Source of the DNA: Culex pipiens pallens
Taxonomy: Eukaryota > Arthropoda > Insecta > Diptera > Culicidae
Direction of reading: 5' to 3'
Assembly (NCBI RefSeq): GCF_016801865.2
Contig: NC_068938.1
Span: 184,101,754-184,165,753 of the forward strand
Length of the DNA stretch: 64,000 bases
A model generated the notes under the pieces. The model did no database searches, was not told the origin of the DNA, and worked only from the letters and a program-made list of their open reading frames with translations. Both the position numbers and the translations under genes were made by a program. Shown here piece by piece: positions 55,619 to 64,000 of this stretch (positions are counted from its first letter, which is position 1; each line of letters opens with the position of its first letter).

Positions 55619-57321
55619 GAACAGGAGAACATGAAACAGTCACATCTACGTTTTATTCCCAAAATTTCAATTTTTCCTTGATACCCCTGAAGACTCCTAA
55701 AGGAAGTCGATAAAAAATACATAGCGATTTTTAATGTTTAATCAAGTTTAGGGACCATTCATAAACCATGTCACATGTCACTTGTAAAAAATTGCAGCAA
55801 TAAAAATTGTGCGATCAAAAATAATAATTTTAAGACCGGAAATCTTTAAAAATTCATTAGTTATTCTATCATTGAATCATTTTTTAAAATCGCCAAATTT
55901 GTATTAATTTTGCTGTCATTTTTTACCAGACACACAATTTGACTCCTCAAGACTACTTTTAAAGAGATAAATCAAATTTCCTGCAATTAAAAAAACCAAA
56001 TTGTGGCTTTTTTATTTTTCTAAATCGAGTCGACTAACAAATTTTCAGATCGATCCGTCAAACGTTATGCAAAACTTGTTTATATCGTAAGAACTATATT
56101 TCTTGATCGTTTCGTATTTGGAAATTCAACCTTTCTTCGCGGATGTCCTCTAAATCTCAACTCGTGCGTAGCAAACTAACACCACCGGAACTGGAAACGC
56201 ACGCTCACAACAACACACAACAGACTAGAAGTAAGATTTAGCTAAAAATTCAAACAACAAGAAAAAGGAGAGCTAGATAAATCGTTTACTATTTTGACTG
56301 AATCGTCAATTTCAACACACACATACTAAGATATGAAAGTTAATTTCCAATGAGAGTGTGAGAAATTTTAATTCGATTGTATTTTGTTGTTGTTTTTTTT
56401 TTGTTTGTAAAAATCTCTGATACTAAGAAAGAGGTGCCTCATGCTGCTAAGTGCGAAAAGTATAAGCGAATTAGTTTAAAATACTAAGGATTGACAGTTT
56501 GAAAGAACGAATAAAAAAACGTCTGATATTTTGTTGGGTACTTTCAATGGAATGTCAAACAATAGTGTCCATTTGTATAAATATCTGTGGATGGAGGTGA
56601 ATCTCAATTTGATTAAATCCAATTGTGGTATGATCTAATGTTCAATTGATGACTTTATCTAAGAAGAACTCATGCATTTAAAGAACTACATCTAATTAGT
56701 TTAAAATTCGTAAAATGATACAATACACTAGAAGAAAAGTTTAAAATTTGAACTAGAAAACACCGAGAGTTTAAAGAAGAAAATCTGTAACTATTTAAGC
56801 ACTCTAGGTAACTAAAGCAAACTAAAACTGGAAAAAAGTATCAGTTTTTGCAAAGCTTTTTTTTTTGTTCATTTCAGGGAGCCGTGAGTGTGTGTTTGTG
56901 TGTATGTGTGTGTGAGAGAGAGAGTGTGTAGTACATACTTATAAAAATGGACACAATTCGTGCTTCGCAATATTATTACTGGTGCGGACTAAATTTTGGA
57001 CTTTGACAACACGGGAATTGGTCACTTTACTGTTGGTGGGATTTGGGGTGTAATTTTCAAGAAAAGAAAAATCGTTCAAAACGGACTCAAAATGCTACCT
57101 AAAGTTGCAATTGGATTGAAAATGAAGAAAAAATAAATTGTTGGATTAAAATTAAGTGAAAAAGATTCAAAATTGATAAAAATGACACAGAATAAGAAAA
57201 GATACAAAAATTAATCGTGATTTTATTTTCTTCGTAAAATAACAACAAAAGTGAAGAAAGTTTGAAAACAAAACGAAAAAGTTCGGGGGAAAAAATGTTT
57301 GTTCAATTTGTTTGCACTTAC

Positions 57322-57402
57322 GAGAGGTCTTCCCCAGTACCAAGATTTGACTCGTTGCGTTAAACCACCTAAATGCGATCGTAATCCATCTAAGTAGCTC
57401 CC
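57322..57402 (-). CDS. dysc: dysc-like gene, internal exon
   Basis: 27 codons in phase 0 between CTTACAG|GGG and CCTCTC|GTAAGTG, encoding GSYLDGLRSHLGGLTQRVKS then WYWGRPL. A longer open frame overlapping this exon is in another frame and has no splice support. The basic-aromatic end (KSWYWGRP) is distinctive and unlikely to be chance. Assignment to dysc is by strand, phase and lack of another gene. Confidence 0.6.
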
Positions 57403-58183
57403 CTGTAAGATTTTCGTTTACACACACATTTATGGAGATAGGCACCGACAAAAATTTATAGAGTTTTTGTTAAGTTTGTTACAATAGAGGTAAGAAAACA
57501 CAAATGGTTGGTTGGTTAGAGGGGAAGAGAAGGGATTGGAATTTCAAAAAGGGATGAACAAAGAATGTCGCTAAAACTAGAGTTTTCATCTAATTTGGAA
57601 TGGATCTACTAAAAAATCTAGTAAAAAATCAACATTTAACATGGTAACAACTAAAGTAAAAGTCCTATTCTAGCTTGATTTGGAATAAATGAAAATCTAA
57701 ATCTAGCCTTTGGAAAGAAGTAGGATTCTAACTCTATAACTTTGAATTTTAAATAATAGCTCTATGTTGTTCTGGACTTGATAAAACAAATAAACACTAC
57801 AATTTTTTAAACCTTCGACAGTTTCACTACTTTGTATATTTTCTCATGAAATAGTTTCCTCAAATGAGTTCTGCTGTAGGTGTTACTATCATATGCACGG
57901 TCTTTGCTTTCAAAACAATCAACAGTCCCTGACAAATGCTTTACTGAAGCATCTGATTTTCCTACTCTCATTGTTGTTGTGTGTTATCTGATCGTTCTAT
58001 TGTCAGCACTGGATATTTCAACCAAACAAACAAATGTGTGTGTGTTTTTTTCAGTTCTCGAAGGAAACTTAAAATCAATATGTTCAATTATAAATCAGAG
58101 ACCAATCAAATCATATAAAATCGGTTTGACACAGAAAAATAAAACACTTGCAAAGCACGAATCAGTTTGCTTACCTGGTCCTA

Positions 58184-58257
58184 GTTTTGGAAGGTGGGCA
58201 TGAAAGTAACGGAACGGTGTTAGTTTTTGTAATTTAGTAGCAGTATAGCTGAAAGAT
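58184..58257 (-). other. Possible cryptic or alternative exon, out of frame
   Basis: On the minus strand, ATCTTTCAG|CTATACTG and GGACCAG|GTAAGC are good splice sites bounding about 74 bases. One frame is open (YTATKLQKLTPFRYFHAHLP...), but 74 bases would shift the frame between phase-0 neighbours. It would have to be a poison exon, an alternative first or last exon, or a coincidence. Confidence 0.25.
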
Positions 58258-59688
58258 ACAGTTCAAAATAGCCAGTAAAAGAAATATTACATAAATCATT
58301 GATGATGAGGATTATCATTTACAGACATTTCATCAGATTTTGATAAACTGTTCCTTCTATTCAATTATTTGGCAACGTTATAAAATGTGTTGTATTTACA
58401 GAAAGCGAAGTGATATCATCTGATATTGATTCAGTATTGGAATCATTGAGACACAAATTTAATAGATAGTTTGTCTCTTTACCTTTGATTTTTTCCTATC
58501 AAGTCAGGTACATTCATCCCACATAGGGCAGTGTTGGGAAAAGGTATACACTATGACGATACTAAATTTTTTATCTAAAAAGCTCATATTTGGGGTTTCG
58601 ACTTGTTCGAGGGTAAATTTCATGCGTTTGCAAAAATAAAGTGAAAAATTGAGTAAGTTATTGATAAAAGTCCCTTTTCGGCCGTTTTGATCTAATGTTT
58701 GAAATATACAACATAAGGTTTACTTAACTTCAGGTTCAAGATATCTTTGAAATAATTCAACTTGTTTTTAGCCTTGCTAACCATTAAATAATTTTTGAAA
58801 TTCCTTTTCTTCAATTTTTTTACCATCCGTTAAAAAAAATGCGGTGCAAAGATACGCACTATATTTTGTATAGATTTTTTTTTTATGAAAAAATTGAAAC
58901 ACTCTGGATAACTTTAATATTATATTATAGTATTGGCTCAAAATCACTGATTAAAAGTATTTCTACCGAAATCTGACTTAAAATTAAAACTTAGGCAAAA
59001 ATATAATGGTTTTTAAACCTTTAATTTGAACTTTAGTTACATAAGTACTACTTTGTTCAAGTAACTCAAATACTAAAAATTCCACTTTTTTATAATATGG
59101 GTATCAAATGATCGAGATTTTTTCACATATTTCGAAAGCAAGTAAAGCTATATTTTTTTGTGAAATACTAAAATTGTCACAAAACTACGCATTTTCGAAA
59201 AAAAAACCCGTTTTTTAACAATTTTGGTATCAAATGATCGAGTTTTTATTAAAACTTGTAAAAGTGATAGCGCTTTTTCTTAAATACTGATTTTTTTCTC
59301 AAAACTAGAATACTACAAATTTCAGTTTTTTTACAATACAAGTATAAAATGATCGGAAATTTTTCATACATTTGGATAGCCTGAATATTTTTTTAAATAG
59401 GTACTTTTAGATTTCAAAAAACCAAGCCTTTTCTAGAAAAAAAAACTTAGTTTTCTAAAAATATACCGTAAACCGGGACGACTTTGACAGGATTTCAATT
59501 AAACAACTGGTAGGGTTTGTCTTAAGATTATTTTTTATAACATGTTCTGGGATAGCCCACAAGATCCATTCACCATTTTTGAAAAAAAAGTTCTTCAATA
59601 GTGTTTAACAAAATAGTTACGTAAAAAATTATAAGTTTGAATTCTGGGTTGACTTTGATAGTCACAGTTTTCTTGTTAAAATCAGATT

Positions 59689-60027
59689 TAATATGGGAAA
59701 AACTGCAGATTCAATATGTCGATTTTGTCAATTCGAAACTGAAACATCAGAGCACTTGCTATGCAATTGCGGTGCCTTGATTCAAAGTAGAATTTCAATT
59801 ATTGGGAAAGGGGTCTTACAGCCCTCCGATATAACTAGGTTCCGTCTCGGCAGGGTCATAGACTTCATCAAAAACGTCGACCCTAACTGGGACAAAACGC
59901 AGTAAAAAGGAGCCGCCTATCACCGTTCCATGGTGCTGGGTCAACCTGATTTTGCTATAAAAAAAATAGTCATACCACAATATTATTATAATTGGTCGCA
60001 GTGGTTTCAAGGCTCTACAAAAAAAAA
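59689..60027 (+). pseudogene. 5'-truncated non-LTR retrotransposon, 3' end of the polyprotein
   Basis: An open frame from the ATG at 59693 (ending at TAA 59903-59905) encodes 70 residues with CRFCQFETETSEHLLCNCGA, a C-x2-C-x8-H-x4-C zinc-binding pattern of the kind found at the extreme C-terminus of many LINE reverse transcriptases (R1/Jockey/Loa-type clades). It then reads VIDFIKNVDPNWDK to the stop. About 120 bases of 3' UTR follow, ending in poly-A. The reverse transcriptase itself is missing, so it is a dead-on-arrival copy. Confidence 0.7.
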
Positions 60028-60922
60028 CTAACTTAATCCACCTATGTGCTTACAGCCTTCCTCACTTATTACCAACAATGGCTGATATAATGGAATTGTA
60101 CAAAAATTTCATCTATTTTTATGATCCGGAATAAAACAGTACATAAATATCACTTAAGTGGCCATATCTCGAGACAGGGTTGCCAGATCTTTGATGTTTT
60201 AGACTCGTTGGAAAGGTCTTTTGATAACCCAACCAACGATGGGTTGGATGGTGGATCCGAACATAGTTTACATACATTTAAGTGAGATCCGGCATCCAAA
60301 AAGTACATCAATATCACATAAGTGGGCATATCTCGAGACAGGGTTGCCAGATCTTCAATGTTTTGGACTCGTTGGAAAGGTCTTTTCATAACCTAACCAA
60401 CGATGGGTCGGATGATGGACCTGGACATCGTTTACATACATTTAAGTGAGATCCGGCCTCCAAAAAGTACATCAATATCACTTAAGTGGGCATATCTCGA
60501 GACAGGGTTGCCAGATCTTCAATGATTAAGGCTCGTTGATAACCTAACCAACGATGGGTCGGATGATGGACCCGGACATAGTTTACATACATTTAAGTGA
60601 GATCCGGATATATGTGAAAACACATTTTTATACATAACTTTTGATCTACTTATCGAAACTTCAATCTGTATAAAACTCAATCTATGGGACCCTAAACCAA
60701 GTCGAATGCAACAGGTTCGGGTCAAATCGGTTCAGCCAGTGCCGAGAAACATGAGCTAGTTTGTTGGTCACATACATACATGCACACACACATACACACA
60801 GACATTTGTTCAGTTTTCGATTCTGAGTCGATATGTATACATGAAGGTGGGTCTACGACGTTTTTATGCAAAGTTCATTTTTAAAGCAGGATTATAGCCT
60901 TACCTCAGTGAAGAAGGCAAAA
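60028..60922 (+). mobile_element. CTAACTTAATCCACC element, copy 2, three tandem units
   Basis: Same ends and order as 49608-51186. Units start at ATCCGG 60124, 60287 and 60451 and end at 60602 (163, 164 and 151 bp). The third has lost 13 bp. It sits directly after the poly-A of the LINE fragment. Confidence 0.85.
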
Positions 60923-61519
60923 GTGTTCAAACTTTATTTTTACGTTAAATGTTCCATTACTTAGGTTGCTAATATAGTTATCAAGAAACAAAAAATCAAT
61001 GTTTGTATTTAGTTAACTAAGTTTATAAGCTTTTTAACTAAATACATATAATTTTTTTGAAAAATTATTCAGAAGTCAGAATTTTGTCTGCAATTTGTAA
61101 AAAAACTAGTTTTGTTTATGAAATTATCGATTAATATTGCAAAAAAAAAAACGGAATTAGAAGCAAAAATCAAAAGTATTCCCATTTTTAATGACATTTG
61201 TTCTACTGAAAATGCATAGAAATTGGAAGATTTTTTTGAATTATGTTTCAAAAACACATCATATTTATTATTTACAAACTAATTTTACCATCACCTAATG
61301 GAAAATTCCGAAAATGCATTCCGTTTTCCGATTCAAACTTATGTTCATTGAGAAAATCATGACACTTTGAGAAGATTGAAATAATGCAATTCATGACCAT
61401 TTTAATAGTTATAGTTAACTAACTTTTTAATCTTTTCAAAATGTAATGAAAAGTTCTTTGAACCTTTCTCTACCACGGTCAGTATGATTGAATTCCATTC
61501 TGTACGTAATTAATTTGTA

Positions 61520-62403
61520 GGGGCAGGGGGGGCAGAATGGCCCATGGGGGCAGAATGGGCCACCCTTGGTTTTGGGCTTTAGAATGGATTTAGACCAACT
61601 GTAAGGCACCGAAAACGACGTTTGAATTCATTGTATTTTTCGAATTATGAGCAAAAATGTAAATTTGTCTACAAAACCACGCTAATGCTGTTTATTTCGA
61701 GATTCTTAAATAAGCTTTCTCGAAAGTAAGATTGTTTGAAAAAGTTTGTTCAATGTTTAGAATGTAACCAGGAGCTATTACGAAGATAATCAAACAACAA
61801 CGGAACCTTGAAATCATGTCGAGGCTTGGTGGTGGAAGTGTTAAATTAAAATCCACTTGGGGCAGAATGGACCACCCTTTTCCTGCCTTATAAAAACAAT
61901 CAAAAGTTATGAAATTTGAGCTAAATGGATTATTTCACTCCTGGTTGCTTCACAAATCAAGTTTAATGCAACATTAGTTGATTTTTTAGTTGTTTTGATG
62001 CATATTTGTAAAAATAGTGTCTTATTTAAACATATTAAAACTATTTTCAAAAATGTTTGTTTTGGTAAGTGACTATTTTCTTCAAAGTGGTCTAACTTCA
62101 TAACTATATTAGAAAGGTCCCTTTAATTATTAATTATCTCCTTTCAACGTTTTATTAGACAAAATGGCTTGTTTTCTAAGCTGGCCCATTCTGCCCCGCA
62201 TCCAGTACAGTAGCCGAAAAAAACTTGTTTTTTAAAGTGGCTCAAAAATAGTTTTAAGCTAAAAATTTTCATCAACCAAGTATACAACATTGAAGGGAAC
62301 ATCTCAAAGCATAAGCCTACTCTACTGAGTTCATAAATTTGTATGTTTTTCTATGGTTTTTGGCGCATTTTACTTAGGCGGGCCGTTCTGCCCTTCCTGC
62401 CCC
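61520..62403. mobile_element. 884-bp MITE with GGGGCAGG...GGGCAGAAYGGCCC ends, TA duplication
   Basis: Left end GGGGCAGGGGGGGCAGAATG and right complement GGGGCAGGAAGGGCAGAACG, each next to TA (61518-61519, 62404-62405). The uninterrupted sequence AATTTGTACTCTTCATTTTG in copy B is the empty site, with a single TA. Internal GGGGCAGAATGG words occur at about 61858 and 62190. No transposase. Confidence 0.92.
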
Positions 62404-62749
62404 TACTCTTCATTTTGCGGAAAAATCTCAAACCTATCTAAGTCACCCCGTTTTACGGTAGAATTTTATAATTTATAATCATATTGTTTCTATCGACATG
62501 TATGAAAATTCTAAAAAAAGCGAACATGCGTTCAGTATTTCACAAAAAAATATTGCTATCGAAATGATTGATAAATTTTGAAAAAAAAAAAATTACACAA
62601 ACTGTAAAAAAATATTTATTTATTCGAAAATACGTAGATTTGACAGTTGAGAAAATAAGTTTCAACTATCGAAATTTATGAAAATAATCTCGATTATTTG
62701 ACAATATTTTGTTATAATTTTCGAAAAATGGCATTTTTAAAACACAGAA

Positions 62750-63155
62750 AAATAGTAGTTTATGCAACAAGTTGCAAAAAAAGGATTTTTTCAGCACGAG
62801 TCGTACATTTATCCAACGAGGTTCACCGAGTTGGATAAATACGACGAGTGTTGAAAAAATCAAGCTTTGCAACGAGTTCCATACAATATTTTTTGCAATT
62901 CCAAAAAACACACACTGAGTGAAATTTTATGTCAATTTTTCATGTATATTGTCAATAAATCGTTTAAATCAAAAAAATGTTGAAAAGTGTTACTTTTCGA
63001 AACAAGTGCTGAAAAGTTCAACTTTAGAACTTTTCAGCATTTATTTTGAAAAGTGTTGCTATTCGATTCTTTTATTTTTGGTACAGAAAAGTAGGCTATT
63101 TCATCGTTCAAGAATGACAGGAAAAGTAAGTAGTTTCACGACGGAATTGCAAAAA
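62750..63155 (+). mobile_element. Self-complementary repeat with CAGCACGAGTCG core, copy 2
   Basis: Matches 48757-49189 in the same orientation. It lacks part of the GTGCTGAAAAG palindrome present in copy 1 (deletion near 63020). It ends at GACGGAATTGCAAAAA like copy 1. Confidence 0.75.
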
Positions 63156-63431
63156 CGTATTTTTGAGAATTTATTTTTATGTTATTATATTTGCCATACC
63201 AAAGCACTAAAATTGTTGACTTAAATAAAATTTAATATTTTAGTTATGTATCCCTATTTTACATTTATTATCAAAATTTTTATTTTTCATTATTTGTCTT
63301 GAATAGAGATCAAACATGTTTGTTTAAACGTTTAAAACTGTGACCTTTTCATAAAATCTTACTTGGTTTCTTACAGACCACCTTTTGGTTAATGTCACCT
63401 TTTTGAAATACACACCAACATAAAATCTTAC

Positions 63432-63500
63432 CGAGTCATAATCCGCCCTCGATAGCTGAGTCTCGCTGCCTCTCCTAAGTCGTGTCGGATCGTTAAAATC
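63432..63500 (-). CDS. dysc: dysc-like gene, internal exon
   Basis: 23 codons in phase 0 between TTTCAG|GAT and GACTCG|GTAAGA, encoding DFNDPTRLRRGSETQLSRAD then YDS. A charged linker with candidate basophilic phosphorylation sites (RRGS). The small size, phase and good splice sites match the other exons of this gene. Confidence 0.6.
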
Positions 63501-64000
63501 CTGAAATTTAAAGATTAAGATGGAAGAGAAAAAAGAAAACGGAAATGATTTGTTAGCATTTTATTCATAGTCCATAATATAAAATGTGTTGGCAAAATTA
63601 TCCCCAAAACGTGTATTTCGTGTAGTGTTGATATTTTTTGGCGGAAGGTGTTTCAAAAATCTTGTGAATTTTATATGAAGTATAAAACCCTGTGATTGAA
63701 TGTTGTTTCTAAATAAGTATGGAAGACAAATTGACTCCAAAATTACGACTTTATCTGCTCTAAATGATCCTTTCTAAAACATTGACGCACATCGATCTAT
63801 CTAAAGTTGTATCTGAAATGTGTGTTCTTGTTTTCGGGATGATCTGGGTGACTGTCTGGTGTAACTTTGTGATGTTTGTGATAAGTTCGCTTTTTATTAC
63901 GCTATTTCACCAGAACCAAAATGGGGTGGGTGGTCCACGCGCCCAGTCGTCTGTGGGCGGGAAACCCTTCCGTCTGTCTCAAAATCACCTTGTTCTTCAA
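63501..64000 (-). other. dysc intron and possible start of a further exon
   Basis: Mostly intronic. At the extreme right edge the minus strand reads TTGAAGAACAAG|GTGATTTT, a passable donor that could end an exon lying beyond the window. The GC-rich 63920-63975 part shows no supported frame. Confidence 0.3.

Larger units (their letters stand above)
47231..57321 (-). other. 10 kb dysc intron
   Basis: Holds six repeat elements listed separately between 48462 and 55618. Unique flanks at 47231-48440 and 56130-57321 contain no supported exon. 51475-52270 and 55619-56130 are AT-rich; a GGGACCATTCATAAACCATG fragment (MITE end) lies at about 55750. Confidence 0.55.
59464..62460. mobile_element. TACCGTAAAMCGGGGTGA element, copy C, carrying three nested insertions
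   Basis: Left TACCGTAAACCGGGACGACT and right GTCACCCCGTTTTACGGTA. The host sequence resumes after each insertion and aligns with copies A and B (GTTTGTCTTAAGATT, GTGTTCAAACTTTATTTTTA, CTCTACCACGGTCAGTATGA, CTCTTCATTTTGCGG). The guests are a LINE fragment, a CTAACTTAATCC element and a GGGGCAG MITE. Confidence 0.85.
57403..63431 (-). other. 6 kb dysc intron
   Basis: 57403-58500 is unique. 58500-59460 is AT-rich; from 59041 it carries three imperfect repeats around GTATCAAATGATCGAG. The rest is the nested complex 59464-62460 and the repeat at 62750-63155. 63156-63431 is AT-rich. Confidence 0.55.

Noticed and set aside
57167..57451. 94-codon minus-strand frame overlapping the dysc exon
   Set aside because: Runs through the splice acceptor and donor in a different frame from the phase-0 exon; cysteine/phenylalanine-rich intron translation.

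Overview
The window looks like a mosquito nuclear chromosome segment, most likely Culex (Culicidae). The reasons are split genes with GT-AG introns, GC-rich codon third positions set in very AT-rich non-coding DNA, and dense nests of short inverted-repeat transposons (MITEs), tRNA-derived SINEs and long hairpins. The genus is an inference from the look of the repeats; no database was searched. There is one 100-base assembly gap (423-522). LAYOUT. (1) 527-2200, minus strand: a complete three-exon gene for a tetratricopeptide-repeat protein of the TTC36 family (188 aa). Its first coding intron holds two inverted MITE copies, one with another MITE inside it, and appears to use a GC donor. (2) 2201-9400: gene-free, with repeat fragments, a unique stretch at 5300-6340 that may be the TTC36 upstream region, and a 2.9 kb array of an 8-bp unit. 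(3) 9400-17700: possible upstream + strand exons, a 1.2 kb long inverted repeat, a SINE with clear target-site duplications, several MITEs, then a GC-rich leader. (4) 17715-31855, plus strand: an SLC22-family organic cation/solute transporter (559 aa) made of a 43-base first coding exon, a 12.5 kb intron full of mobile elements, and one large exon carrying the rest of the protein. (5) 32.2-41.5 kb: a second and a third 8-bp satellite array and a long unique T-rich stretch that reads like an extended 3' UTR on the minus strand. (6) 41485-64000, minus strand: the 3' half of a gene matching whirlin / Drosophila dyschronic (dysc). Three exons encode or lead into the C-terminal PDZ domain and two to three further exons lie upstream; the 5' end is beyond the window. 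SLC22 and dysc are convergent. RELATIONS. The three genes share no obvious pathway: a co-chaperone-like TPR protein, a plasma-membrane transporter and a synaptic or stereociliary scaffold. The remarkable part is the non-coding DNA: three unrelated octanucleotide satellites sharing an AAAT core; three long inverted repeats (10.65-11.83, 27.32-28.65 and 52.28-54.72 kb), two of them inside introns and so expected to be transcribed as long double-stranded RNA; repeated nesting that can be dated by comparing filled and empty sites between copies; and a 795-bp retroelement with a tRNA-Thr-like head and a 22-bp target duplication. No bacterial-type system, CRISPR array, rRNA or intact transposase or reverse transcriptase gene was found.
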